From assembly GCA_013299105.1 (NCBI GenBank), contig JAAFJY010000009.1, forward strand, positions 153,812-217,811: 64,000 bases of DNA, given 5' to 3'. The position numbers and the translations under genes are program-made. Origin of the DNA: Chitinophagales bacterium (GTDB taxonomy: Bacteria > Bacteroidota > Bacteroidia > Chitinophagales > Saprospiraceae). The notes beneath the pieces are model-generated. The model saw nothing but the letters and a program-made list of their open reading frames with translations, did not search any database and had not been told where the DNA came from. Below are positions 1 through 9,443 of this stretch, piece after piece. Positions within the stretch are counted from its first letter, which is position 1. Each line of letters starts with the position of its first letter.

Positions 1-354
1 GGTTTGCCCTTGGTGCAGCATACCCTCAACATCATGCTCGATTTTTACCACAAAGGCATGATCAGCCTGGAAAAAATCGTAGAAAAAATGTGCCACGCAC
101 CCGCCCAATGCTTCCAAGTGGCCGAACGCGGCTACCTCGACGAAGGAGCCTGGGCCGACGTGGTGATGCTGGATTTAGACCACACCTGGACAGTGAATAA
201 AGAAAATCTCCGCTACAAATGTGGCTGGTCGCCGCTGGTGGGTAAGACGTTTAAAGGGGCTGTTGAGGCCACTGTGGTCAGCGGGCACTTGGCTTATTTT
301 CAAGGGCAATTGAATGAGGGGAAAATGGGGGAGCGACTGAGCTTTGATCGCTGA
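1..354 (+). CDS. pyrC: Dihydroorotase, C-terminal part (cut by window edge)
   Basis: Only the last ~117 residues are present; the frame is open from base 1 and ends at TGA 352-354, so the true start lies outside the window. The fragment has the C-terminal pattern of bacterial dihydroorotases and related cyclic amidohydrolases: a short amphipathic segment with CHAPAQCF, the stretch GAWADVVMLD, then KCGWSPLVGKTFKGAVEATVVSG. Dihydroorotase closes carbamoyl-aspartate to dihydroorotate in pyrimidine synthesis. The metal-binding HxH and carboxylated Lys are not visible because they lie upstream. An allantoinase or a non-catalytic homologue cannot be excluded from the tail alone, but the CGWSP motif favours dihydroorotase. 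Confidence 0.8.
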   Translation, partial: GLPLVQHTLNIMLDFYHKGMISLEKIVEKMCHAPAQCFQVAERGYLDEGAWADVVMLDLDHTWTVNKENLRYKCGWSPLVGKTFKGAVEATVVSGHLAYFQGQLNEGKMGERLSFDR

Positions 355-688
355 ATTTAGTTATGGGTTATGAATGATGGGTTATGAGTTGGGGATTAAG
401 GAGGGCGATTCAGCAAAAGCGAGTATTAATGTCTCAAAGAGGCGGTGCCAAATTGAAAAGAGAGTGGTGTGCTGGTACAAGTCTGGAGACCTATTCATGT
501 CCCATAATTCTTAGCGAGCTCGTACCCCTCCGAATTGCGATGAGCGTCCTCATGCTTTGTCAGAGTAATTTCTCACCCGGCAAAGGCGGGTTCTTAGTTG
601 GTTTAAGGCCCGACAAGGAGGCCAAGCAGAGCAGGAATTGCTGTTGCGTATCTGCTAACTTCAAATTCGTGGTCAAAAGAATAAGGAG
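355..688. other. Intergenic gap without a recognisable gene
   Basis: This gap lies between the convergent dihydroorotase and S41 peptidase genes. It begins with short TTATGGGTTATGA-type repeats (about 360-390). A forward open frame runs through it but enters the antisense of the peptidase gene and resembles no protein I know. No convincing terminator hairpin was found. Confidence 0.5.
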
Positions 689-1912
689 CTACTTCGCTCC
701 CCCAATCACCTCCAAAACCTGCTCAATCCAATCCCGTTCACCCGAAAACACTACGCCAGGTTGTACGCCGATGTTTTCGTGGGCAAGTCGCTCTTTGCTG
801 CCTCCCATGTCGGTGAGGTAAAGGGAGAATGCACCGCTGGGCAATTTTTCCCATTTGCCGTAGTTGCTGCCGTAGGCGAGCGTGCCCCTGCTGGTTTGGC
901 CCAAAACCTGGACATTTTTCCATTTCATGAGTTGCAAAGTGAAAATTTCACCCTGACTGATGGTGCCGTTGTTGATCAAAACGTAGATTTTATTGGCTTT
1001 GCTGTAGGGTTTTAGCAAATTCAAGTACAGGTTGGCCGCCTTGGTCGAACCACCGCCGTTGTTGCGCAGGTCCAGGACTAGGTTAGGGGCGGTCAGTAGG
1101 TTTTTGATGGAGTCTACAAAAGCTTTTGATTGTTGTAAAGCCTCTGTCATCGCCGAGAAGTGCTTGATTTGAAGGTACTGAACATGGGGCGCAATGGATT
1201 TGAAACGGAAGGGCTGAGCGCCGTTGGGGATGTTCACATGGTCCTTGTCTCGACTTACTTTGCTGTAAATAGCGTTGTTGAAAGAAACATAAAAATACGA
1301 GTTGAGCAGGCTGTAATGCTGGTACTTTTCGATGGGGTACCAGATCAGGTTTTTGGTTTTGGGGTGCGCATAAACGGCCCTGAAGGTGTGAGGGGCGGTT
1401 TCGTACAAACGGGCTGCGATTTCGCCATTTTTCCAGTGCGGTTCTTTGGAGTCAAAAATTACACCCAAGTATTCCTGATCGGCACTTTTGAAAAAACCAA
1501 TCGAATAAGCACCTCCATATTGATAAAGGCCTTCAACCTGCTCCAAAGGCTTTTTTGCCAATTCTGCTTTGAGCGAATCCAAATTCCCCTTGAACGATGG
1601 ATACACGTCAGGATGTGGCAATTGGTCAATTTGAATAAAACCCAGGTGATTGTCGCGAATGGGAAAGAACAACTGTACCAGATTCAAATAATGGCGAGGG
1701 TCTGAAACTGGTCCTACTTCGGCTTTTTTCAACTGCTCATACAAAGCCTGGTATTCCGTGAACTGCCGCCCCTTGATCTGGGCTTTGAACGATGGGGTAC
1801 CTTGCAGGGTTTCGTACAATTTTTGGAGGTCAGCCAAGTAGGTATTGTTTACTTGTGCATGGATATTTGACCAAAAAAGTAAAAAGAGTACAGCGCAGAA
1901 GATTTTTTTCAT
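689..1912 (-). CDS. Secreted S41 (tail-specific) peptidase
   Basis: The product has 407 residues starting at ATG 1912, chosen because it places a clean signal peptide (MKKIFCAVLFLLFWSNIHAQ) at the N-terminus; the frame stays open further upstream without protein-like sequence. The C-terminal half carries the S41 fold signature: LVLDLRNNGGG around residues 280-289 and NNGTISQGEIF around 315-324, where Ser 319 would be the nucleophile. Family members cut peptides near the C-terminus in the periplasm or at the cell surface. No PDZ domain is evident. The N-terminal ~200 residues are of the unassigned type common in Bacteroidota S41 proteins. The gene appears monocistronic. Substrate unknown. Confidence 0.8.
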   Translation of the reverse strand: MKKIFCAVLFLLFWSNIHAQVNNTYLADLQKLYETLQGTPSFKAQIKGRQFTEYQALYEQLKKAEVGPVSDPRHYLNLVQLFFPIRDNHLGFIQIDQLPHPDVYPSFKGNLDSLKAELAKKPLEQVEGLYQYGGAYSIGFFKSADQEYLGVIFDSKEPHWKNGEIAARLYETAPHTFRAVYAHPKTKNLIWYPIEKYQHYSLLNSYFYVSFNNAIYSKVSRDKDHVNIPNGAQPFRFKSIAPHVQYLQIKHFSAMTEALQQSKAFVDSIKNLLTAPNLVLDLRNNGGGSTKAANLYLNLLKPYSKANKIYVLINNGTISQGEIFTLQLMKWKNVQVLGQTSRGTLAYGSNYGKWEKLPSGAFSLYLTDMGGSKERLAHENIGVQPGVVFSGERDWIEQVLEVIGGAK

Positions 1913-2322
1913 AAAGGGCGTTTTGGGCAATAGACAGTTGTCAACAATCAGCGTTGCTTTTGCAAAACGAAAAAGGGAACAATTCTGGCTATTTTGTCGT
2001 ATTTCAGCATCTTTTGAAAACTTCGGAGAACACGGTCTGAACAATCAAGCGAGGTTTTTTTGTCTGAACCACATTTTTTGTCTCAATCAGAATTAGCAGA
2101 ATTGAATAATTTCTTGCGTGGTGTTGACCAAAACAAGATTTTTAAAGGATTAGAGAATTGGCTCGCTTTCACGCCAAGGCGTGACACGGCGCACGGCCAT
2201 AATCGCGGCGCTGGGATAGCATGGTCTCGCTAAAGGCAGGTACTTTTGGCACTTTTGTTTCCTTTGTTTCCTTTTGTCTTTCAAAAAAAACACTTTTCCT
2301 TTTGCACAATTCATGATGAGTA
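1913..2322. repeat. Intergenic gap with dispersed repeats
   Basis: No gene is seen. About 2056-2112 resembles other window repeats built on TTTGTCTRAACCAGAATT and AATT-rich motifs (compare 9178-9240, 24445-24480, 30380-30430). About 2245-2315 holds the CTTTTGTTTCCTTTG-type repeat that recurs at 56525-56600 and, inverted, at 9075-9150 and 26535-26600. A small palindrome (CACGCCAAGGCGTG) lies near 2170-2185. Confidence 0.5.
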
Positions 2323-3597
2323 TCACTGCTTAGTCTGCTCCACCAGGTACTTCACTTCCTCCAAACTGACAGGCCTAGGGCTGTCGTCCATTTCAATTAC
2401 TACCAGAAAACCCTGGGTAAAACCAATCGACTCCAGGGCTTTGATCAATTTGTCTTGGTCGCTCCTCAAGCGGCTGCCGTCTTCTTCTGACCAAAATTCG
2501 GCGGCGGTGAGGCAACCCAGTGAAGGGGTGTTGGGAAAAAAACGTGCGCCCTGGTAAAAATTGGTATTGATGGTGGTGCCGTGTGCAAAAATCTCGGTAC
2601 GTCCGGCCTTGCCAGCGTAATAAGCTTCCCAAATGGGCTGGTAGTTGCGCCAGGATTCGGGCAGGGCAAACTGGTAGAGCACCTCTGAGTTCTGCTCTTT
2701 TAATGCTTGGAAATAGAAAAATTCGTTGTCGGTTTCAAAAGGGAGAAACATTTCCAAAACTGGCGTTGGGCCGATGTAAGGATCGTTTGAAGTGGTGATT
2801 TTTCGGATCGACAACAGTCCACTTGGCGTATTGCCATTGGTCAAATAGCCTGGTAAATTGCTGAGCGAGCGGGCAAATTGCGGTATGTAAAACAAGGTAT
2901 CTGCATTTTCAAGGAACTTACCATCGGCCATGCGGACCACACAAAGCCCCGGATAATCGCGATTGAGCCGCTGAAAAGAATAAATCACGGGTAGTTTTCG
3001 GGGAAAAACATGGGTCAGCCAATCATAAATGGGCGGTTGGCCTGCCAAGCGCATGGCACGGCTGCGCACCAAATCGTTGTAAAGGGAATACAGGATCGGG
3101 TTGTCGTCCTGCCCCAGCTCAGCAATGCGAATCCTGACTTTGCTTTTGGCCTGCTCCGCATAAATGGTTTTGAACAAGTACTGCGCTTGCATGGCCAGCA
3201 GCTTGGGATCGGTCTCTTGCGGCAACCAGGCATTCACCTCATCCGCAAACTCGGTAGGGTAGAGGGTGACCAAACATTCCAATAATTGCCTTTTGCCTTC
3301 CTGGCTGAGACTTGCATAACGCGCCACTGCATTGCTGCGAATGAGTGTACCGTACTTGGTGTTCGAGCGCATTTGCATGAGCTCCATCGCCCAACAAGCC
3401 CGTAACCATTGCTTTTCAGTGGCAACATCCCAAGGCAGTTTCAGGGTGCTTTCTATTTCGTTTTTGAGCTTGCTTTCTTCTGATTTGCGCTCTTTTTTGG
3501 TGCAAGTTGGGCAAAAAACAGCAAGGGATTGCGCTTGTACCTGATCAGCGAAACAACAAAGAAGAATGTAAGCCAGGATTGTTTTAAAGGACAGCAT
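2323..3597 (-). CDS. Secreted protein with a degenerate L,D-transpeptidase (YkuD)-like motif
   Basis: The product has 424 residues from ATG 3597; a TTG two codons upstream is a weaker start. A signal peptide ends near ADQVQAQS, followed by a Cys pair (FCPTCTK). Most of the protein matches nothing I can name. The last ~90 residues contain IFAHGTTIN (His about residue 338) and TPSLGCLTAAEFW (Cys about 362), with the spacing and order of the YkuD catalytic motif (HG...SxGC). The usual His between Ser and Gly is replaced by Leu and the Arg after Cys-Ile is missing. It may be a divergent transpeptidase/carboxypeptidase or an inactive relative acting on the cell wall. Function is not established. 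Confidence 0.55.
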   Translation of the reverse strand: MLSFKTILAYILLCCFADQVQAQSLAVFCPTCTKKERKSEESKLKNEIESTLKLPWDVATEKQWLRACWAMELMQMRSNTKYGTLIRSNAVARYASLSQEGKRQLLECLVTLYPTEFADEVNAWLPQETDPKLLAMQAQYLFKTIYAEQAKSKVRIRIAELGQDDNPILYSLYNDLVRSRAMRLAGQPPIYDWLTHVFPRKLPVIYSFQRLNRDYPGLCVVRMADGKFLENADTLFYIPQFARSLSNLPGYLTNGNTPSGLLSIRKITTSNDPYIGPTPVLEMFLPFETDNEFFYFQALKEQNSEVLYQFALPESWRNYQPIWEAYYAGKAGRTEIFAHGTTINTNFYQGARFFPNTPSLGCLTAAEFWSEEDGSRLRSDQDKLIKALESIGFTQGFLVVIEMDDSPRPVSLEEVKYLVEQTKQ

Positions 3598-3752
3598 AGG
3601 CAAAATTGAAGTGGCAAAGGTAAGCTTTGAATGCGATTAGGAGTTAACAAAAAACAGGCTTTCAAAACCACTCAGCTGGTGGTAAAACCTGAAATTTTTC
3701 TATTTTTGGAACTTCACTGCCCCTTGAATTTGTTTGGCCAGAAAAACATAAA

Positions 3753-5801
3753 ATGCTACCTGAAATTACCATCTCCAGCAATTTTAGACGCCGTGCCTGG
3801 TTTTCGGCATTGAGCATTGTGCTCTTTGCCCTGGTTTTTCTAATTTTATTGGCTGCGTCGATCTATTTGACCTGGTTTTTTGGTACAATTGGCCTCAGCA
3901 TCATGGCGGCTGATTTTTCCTTTGGCACCCTGCTAGTTGGCCTTGGTTTGATCAGCTTAGGGACCATGATCCTGTTATTTCTGCTAAAGTTTGTATTTCA
4001 AAACCAAAAAATGGACCGCAGCGATTTCATCGAAATCACTGAAGCCGAAGAGCCCGAACTTTTTGACATGATCAAAGGCGTGGTGGAAAAAGTCGGCACC
4101 CATTTTCCTAAACACGTATATTTAAATGCAGACATCAATGCGTTCGTGTTTTACGACTCCAACTTCTGGAGCATGTTTTTGCCGATTCGCAAAAACCTGT
4201 GCATTGGTCTTGGGTTGCTAAATTCAACGACCCAGAGTGAATTCAAAGCCATTTTAGCGCACGAATTTGGCCATTTTTCTCAGCGGAGCATGAAATTGGG
4301 TATTTATGTTTACCAGGTCAATCATGTGATCCATAACTTGCTGAACAACAATGAGGGTTACAACAAATGGATCAGCAACTTGGCTTCACTTCACATCGTG
4401 TTTTCATTGGTGGTTTGGCTTGGTATCTTCATCATCAGGGGGATCCAGTGGATTTTGAACCAAATGTATAAGCTGGTTAACCTCAGTTACATGGGCCTTT
4501 CTCGTGAAATGGAATTTCATGCAGATGAAGTAGCAGCTCACGTGGCAGGTTCGAAGGCGATGGCGAGTGGCCTGCTCCGGATTAATTTTGCTTCTTTTGC
4601 TTACGGTCAGGTCATTAAGTTTTATCAAAACCGAATTTTTGAAGCCAAAAAGACCAGTGATCTTTTCAAACAACATGGTTTTGCGTTGCATTTTTTGGCC
4701 GAGCAGTACAATTTTCCAATCAAGGGCCATTTACCTCAAATTCCAGCTAATATTGGCCTGCGTTTTAACCCTTTCAAACTAATCATTGAGGACCAATGGG
4801 CCTCCCACCCCGAAATAGAAGACCGCGTAACCAGGGTTGAAGCTTTGAATTTGCCAGGCGAGGAAGAGGAAAAATTGGCCTTGGACCTCTTGAAAAAAGC
4901 CCAGCATTTCAGCGAAATTTTTACGGCCAAAGCCTTTGAAGGCGTGACTTACAATCGCCAGCCAGATGAAGTCGATCTCGCAGCGTTTAAAGAAAACTAC
5001 GCCAAAGATTTTGAGGCAAATGCTTTTCCGGCCTTGTTCAAAGCGTTTTTCGATTACAGAAACATCGCCAATGTAGCTTTTGAAGAAATCGAAAAACCTG
5101 CCTCAGGACAACATAAATTATCAACTTATTTTAGCGAGGACACCCAGGCCAAATTGAGTGAATTTCGCGGACTTACTACCGATCTCAACAGCCTGGACTT
5201 GATGATGAAAGGTGAAATCGTGGTCAATACCTTCGAGTATGATGGCCGCAAATACCGCAAAAATGAAAAAGAAGCCTTGAGTCGGCTACTCAAGCTGCGT
5301 TTGGATCAAGTCGAAAAGGAATTGGCTGCACATGAACTCGATATGCTGAGGCAGTCCTTTGCCATTGCGAAAAGTAGGGGAGAAGCGGCGCTGTTCCGCG
5401 AAAAATACGAGGCTTATGCCCAGTTCGACCGTGATTTTGAATTGGAACAAGCCATTGGCCTACAAATGCGAGGAGCAGTCCAGTTCATGCAAGTCGAAAC
5501 GCCCAATGAGGTAATCAGGGCATCAGTGCAAAAAGTAAAGGAATTGGAGCCAGCGTTAAAAGCAAAAATAGCTGATTTAAGGCAGCGCTATTCCCCGTTT
5601 TGGGTCAGCAACCGCCTGCACGCCATTTTTAATGATTTTAATGATGCGAACAACCAATACTTCACCCAATATGGGCATTACCTTGAACAAGAAATCCACC
5701 AATTGTTTGAAGTGATTGACGCTTTTTTTAGCCTCTTTACGGAGTTGTATTTCAAAATCAAGCAGGATTTCTTGCGATATTTGGCTGGTTTGGAGGGATG
5801 A
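3753..5801 (+). CDS. Membrane-bound M48 family zinc metallopeptidase
   Basis: The product has 682 residues. Two hydrophobic segments fall near residues 17-45 and 55-82, followed by a cytosolic-like domain with the zinc site ILAHEFGHFS (His170, Glu171, His174) and the downstream ligand in REMEFHADEVAAH (Glu254), which is the M48 arrangement seen in HtpX and Ste24p relatives. Another hydrophobic stretch (about 213-230) separates the two metal motifs. The C-terminal ~330 residues are charged and partly coiled-coil-like, longer than in HtpX. M48 enzymes degrade or process membrane proteins. The gene is alone on this strand, convergent with the next gene and separated from it by a strong hairpin. 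Substrate unknown. Confidence 0.8.
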   Translation: MLPEITISSNFRRRAWFSALSIVLFALVFLILLAASIYLTWFFGTIGLSIMAADFSFGTLLVGLGLISLGTMILLFLLKFVFQNQKMDRSDFIEITEAEEPELFDMIKGVVEKVGTHFPKHVYLNADINAFVFYDSNFWSMFLPIRKNLCIGLGLLNSTTQSEFKAILAHEFGHFSQRSMKLGIYVYQVNHVIHNLLNNNEGYNKWISNLASLHIVFSLVVWLGIFIIRGIQWILNQMYKLVNLSYMGLSREMEFHADEVAAHVAGSKAMASGLLRINFASFAYGQVIKFYQNRIFEAKKTSDLFKQHGFALHFLAEQYNFPIKGHLPQIPANIGLRFNPFKLIIEDQWASHPEIEDRVTRVEALNLPGEEEEKLALDLLKKAQHFSEIFTAKAFEGVTYNRQPDEVDLAAFKENYAKDFEANAFPALFKAFFDYRNIANVAFEEIEKPASGQHKLSTYFSEDTQAKLSEFRGLTTDLNSLDLMMKGEIVVNTFEYDGRKYRKNEKEALSRLLKLRLDQVEKELAAHELDMLRQSFAIAKSRGEAALFREKYEAYAQFDRDFELEQAIGLQMRGAVQFMQVETPNEVIRASVQKVKELEPALKAKIADLRQRYSPFWVSNRLHAIFNDFNDANNQYFTQYGHYLEQEIHQLFEVIDAFFSLFTELYFKIKQDFLRYLAGLEG

Positions 5802-5818
5802 AAAGAGGGGTGCTTATA

Positions 5819-5879
5819 GTGTATTTTCCAATACGTTTACCAAACTTTTGAAGGTTAGCAAACGCATCGGAAAATACAC
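5819..5879. terminator. Bidirectional hairpin between convergent genes
   Basis: GTGTATTTTCC at 5819-5829 pairs perfectly with GGAAAATACAC at 5869-5879, with further pairing inside (CGTTT with AAACG). It lies between the stops of the convergent M48 (5801) and HEAT/cytochrome (5897) genes, where a two-way terminator is expected. Confidence 0.65.
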
Positions 5880-5896
5880 CAGGCTCCAATAAAATC

Positions 5897-8800
5897 TCAA
5901 CGCGAGCTGATCAGTTTTTCTGCGGGCTTCAAGCTAGCCAAGTACTCTACCAAGTCAACCAATTCTTGTTCTTTGATTTGGCGGTACAAGCCCTCGGTCA
6001 TCAGAGATTGGCCGAGTTCTTCCATTTTCACCACATCGGCCATTGGTAGGCTGCGCAGCGAGCCACCCATGATCCTGACTTTCAACTCTGCACCCGTTTT
6101 TGAAGCAATGATACCCTGGATGATGTTGCCATCTTTGGTTTGTACATTGAAGCCTTCGTAGCCATAGTTGATGCCCGATGATGGGTAAATGATCGAACGA
6201 TAAATGGCTCCTTTATCCAATTTTGCACCAATTTCGGTCAAAGCTGGGCCAAAATCGACCCCTTCTTTGCCCACTTTATGGCAAGTGGCGCAGTGTTGCA
6301 GGTAGATTGCTTTGCCAGCAGCCAAGTTGCCTGACTTGTGTTCCAATATGGCAACTGGCGGCAAGGAGTTTCCGGCTTTTTTCTGTTCAACAGCCAGCAA
6401 TGCCCTTGATTTTTGACGAATATCGGTATTCCAAACCCCAGAAAGACCAACCAGTGCTTGCATCAAAAACTCCTGTGGAATTTTGTTCTTTTCCACCAGG
6501 TCCATCAAGAACTCTTGGCCATCCCATGAACTGTTCAAGCAGTTGAGCGCAGCTCGGCGTACTGCCAAGGTCTGCTTGGAATCGTTGAGGTAAGTTTGGA
6601 AAAGGGCAAAGAGCGTAGGGTCCTCTACATTCGCAACCGCATAAAGAATCTGCTCAGTCTTGGCTGCATCAGCCCCTTTCAAAGCGCCTACCAAAAGCCC
6701 CAAACCGCCATTCGACGCTAAAACTCCCGCCGCTGAACTGCGCAATGCTTGGTCGGGATCGTTCAAAGCCATGTCTAGCAACTGCGGATTTTGGTCTTTG
6801 AGCTTGAGGCGATTGATCAATTCCAGGTATTCCGCGCTGCCTTTGAGTTTTGCCAAAATGCCCCCCAAAGCGGCCTTGAGCGCCGGGGTTTTGCCAAGGT
6901 AACTTGGATCAATTTGGTAAACCGCATAGTTGTTCAAAGAATCCTTCATCGGATGATCTTGGTCAACCAAAGTGGCGATGATCTCATTTTTACTTGGCTC
7001 TTGGTGGAAGTCAAAAGCCCGGAAATACTGACGCAGGGCAAATGGTTCTACCTTGGGATCGAGGATCAATTCTTTTAGCAAAGGCAAGGCCAGACTGGAG
7101 CGGCTGCGCCACACGATTTCTTTGCCGCCTTTGCTTTTCCACTTGTCGCCAACTTTGTCTTTCCAGGCCTTGAAGCGGGCATCGGCCTGCAAATCGGCGC
7201 CAATGCCGAGGGCTTCGAGCATCCAACGGTCTTCACCTGCATATTTTTGCGCCAATTCGGCCCAAAGTTGATCAGCGGCAGGCCCTTTTTGGAACCGCAA
7301 CCCAATGGCCGCTTCGCGCCACACTTGTGGGCTGGGGTGTTTGGCTGCCATTTTCAGGTAAGTCAACAATTGGCTGGAATCACCTTGGCGGACCTGGCGA
7401 ATGGCGGCTATGGCAATTTCAGGGTCTTTGTCGGCGAGTGCTGATTTGAGGTATTGCGTTCCACCAGGCAGGCCGCCCAAAATCCACAAAACCCTGGCGC
7501 GGGCGCGTGAATCGCTGCCACTCCACACTTTTTTGAGGGCTGCTTCTGCTTTGCTGCCCTCGGCGCGCAATTTTTCAGCAGCCAAGGCGCGAATGGCCAA
7601 GTTGGGACTAGACAAGGCAGCGATGCAAGCATCGTTACTGGAGAAATCAGGTTTTTCAGGCGCATATTTACCACCTTTGCCCTTGGCGGTGACGCGGAAA
7701 ATGCGGCCTCTTTCTACATCTCCGAATTTGTGGCCACCTACGGCTGGATCGTACCAATCAGAAAAGAAGAGCGAACCATCGGGAGCCACGCACACATCCG
7801 AAGGACGCGACCACTGGTCCAAACTTTTGGCTATGTCCACCATTTTGGCCTCGTAGCCAGCACCTTTGGGCGATTTCACATAAGCGCACACTACATTGTG
7901 TCCCGCTTCGGCGTGAATCGGCTGGCCATGAAAAATTTCCGGCAACATGTCGCCTTCATACACGGCCATGCCGCAAGGCGAGCCTGAACCCGTTTGTAGC
8001 AAGTTGGGGATCGATCCTGGGTCATTTTGCCGCCAGTGCCGCTTGGGGATTTCCTTTTCCTGGTTTACCCTTGGATCACCCCAGCCAGCACCTGTGATCT
8101 CGTCGGTGTAGCCGTAGTTGCCATAGTCCATGATGTAGTTGATGCGCACGCCCATGTTGCCGTCGTCGTCGTTGTCGGACTGCCAAAGTGCGCCATAAGA
8201 ATCGGGAGCGACCTCAAAGTTGTTGCGGAAATTGTGTCCCAAGACTTCCAAATTCGAGCCATCAGGATTACAACGGAATACCATGCCCTGTCGGTAGGGC
8301 TTGCCCTCGTCGGTGACGGCATTGCCGCTCAAGTCGATCACGGCTTTGCCATTGCGGTCCATGATGTGCTTGCCGTTGTTGCCAAAGTTGAAATAAAATT
8401 TGCCATCAGGGCCGACCACAAAAGCGTGTACTGCGTGGTCAGATTGGTAGCCGTCCAAGCCCGTGAAAAGGCTGTCTTTGGTATCGGCCACATTGTCGCC
8501 ATTGGTATCGGTCAGGATCAAAACCCTGGGGCTGCACGATACGATGGCCCGATTGCCTACCGACCAGATGCCTAGAGCGGCGTCAACGTCCTTGCCTTGG
8601 TAAAACACGGTTTTTTTGTCGGCTTTGCCATCTTGGTCCGTGTCTTCCAAAATCAGGATTTGGTCGCCTTCATCCCGCTTGGGATTCTCAGGATTGTGGG
8701 TATTGCGGTAATTGAGCGCTTCGCAAACCCAAACCCGGCCTTTTTCATCGACATGAATATTGGTAGGATTGATCAGCATGGGCTCGCTGGCAAAGAGCGT

Positions 8801-8956
8801 GACTTCGCAGCCGTCGGCTACTTGCATGCCTGCTACCGCGTTTTCGGGCAGCCTTTTGGCTTTTTCATCGAGTTTACTGAAGTCGATTTTGGGTGATTGT
8901 TTGCCGCAGGCCCACAGCCCCAATAAGAGTAGAATATACAGGACTTTCTTGTTCAT
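5897..8956 (-). CDS. Lipoprotein with dehydrogenase-type propeller, HEAT repeats and cytochrome c
   Basis: The product has 1019 residues from ATG 8956. A lipobox (LLLLGLWAC) indicates SPII anchoring. Residues about 40-440 resemble the PVC-type membrane-bound dehydrogenase propeller, with Asp-rich loops such as EDTDQDGKAD, DTNGDNVAD and NDDDGNMGV. Residues about 445-850 are alanine/leucine-rich HEAT-like repeats. A class I cytochrome c domain follows with CATCHK near residue 888 as the haem site. Such proteins are common in Planctomycetes and Bacteroidota and are presumed to oxidise sugars or alcohols and pass electrons to haem; the substrate is unknown. It has no close operon partners. Confidence 0.75.
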   Translation of the reverse strand: MNKKVLYILLLLGLWACGKQSPKIDFSKLDEKAKRLPENAVAGMQVADGCEVTLFASEPMLINPTNIHVDEKGRVWVCEALNYRNTHNPENPKRDEGDQILILEDTDQDGKADKKTVFYQGKDVDAALGIWSVGNRAIVSCSPRVLILTDTNGDNVADTKDSLFTGLDGYQSDHAVHAFVVGPDGKFYFNFGNNGKHIMDRNGKAVIDLSGNAVTDEGKPYRQGMVFRCNPDGSNLEVLGHNFRNNFEVAPDSYGALWQSDNDDDGNMGVRINYIMDYGNYGYTDEITGAGWGDPRVNQEKEIPKRHWRQNDPGSIPNLLQTGSGSPCGMAVYEGDMLPEIFHGQPIHAEAGHNVVCAYVKSPKGAGYEAKMVDIAKSLDQWSRPSDVCVAPDGSLFFSDWYDPAVGGHKFGDVERGRIFRVTAKGKGGKYAPEKPDFSSNDACIAALSSPNLAIRALAAEKLRAEGSKAEAALKKVWSGSDSRARARVLWILGGLPGGTQYLKSALADKDPEIAIAAIRQVRQGDSSQLLTYLKMAAKHPSPQVWREAAIGLRFQKGPAADQLWAELAQKYAGEDRWMLEALGIGADLQADARFKAWKDKVGDKWKSKGGKEIVWRSRSSLALPLLKELILDPKVEPFALRQYFRAFDFHQEPSKNEIIATLVDQDHPMKDSLNNYAVYQIDPSYLGKTPALKAALGGILAKLKGSAEYLELINRLKLKDQNPQLLDMALNDPDQALRSSAAGVLASNGGLGLLVGALKGADAAKTEQILYAVANVEDPTLFALFQTYLNDSKQTLAVRRAALNCLNSSWDGQEFLMDLVEKNKIPQEFLMQALVGLSGVWNTDIRQKSRALLAVEQKKAGNSLPPVAILEHKSGNLAAGKAIYLQHCATCHKVGKEGVDFGPALTEIGAKLDKGAIYRSIIYPSSGINYGYEGFNVQTKDGNIIQGIIASKTGAELKVRIMGGSLRSLPMADVVKMEELGQSLMTEGLYRQIKEQELVDLVEYLASLKPAEKLISSR

Positions 8957-9443
8957 TGTTTGTTGTGTTTAAGCGGCATTAAGGTAGGGTTTTTGCAGGA
9001 TTTTACAAGGTTTGAACTGTTTTTTGGCTAAAAATACCCATTCCTCTAAGCAGTGATACAAAAGCTAATACGCGAAAGCAAAGGCTTTTTTTGAAACAAA
9101 AAGGGATCAAAAGAAACAAAAGCACAAAAAGTGCCCGCTTACTGCAAGACAGCGGTCTCAACAACCAAACGAGACTTTTTTTGTCTAAACCAGAATTTTT
9201 TGTCTAAACCAGAATTTGCAGAATTACAGAATTACGTGTGTGACATTTGGCCTAATTTTTCTAAAGCAGAATTTGAAAGAATATTCAGAATTGGCCCGCT
9301 TCGCTGTCATAACAAAAATTTCTCCAAAGTTTCCACTAACCATTAACAACTAACCATTAACAACTAACAACTAACCATTAACAAAGGCACGCACTTCAAA
9401 AGTAGAAATGCGTACCCTTTTTTAGCTTGAAAGACTATCGAAA
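8957..9443. repeat. Intergenic gap filled with repeats
   Basis: No gene is seen. In order it holds an inverted copy of the CCTTTTGT-type repeat (about 9075-9150), two TTTGTCTAAACCAGAATTT units (9178-9220) followed by GCAGAATTACAGAATTACG, a TTGGCCCGCTTCGC motif (9293-9305) shared with the elements near 24.2 and 30.3 kb, and ACCATTAACAACTA tandem repeats (9335-9384). The leader TTTCTCCAAAGTTT before that array recurs at 27067. Confidence 0.55.
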
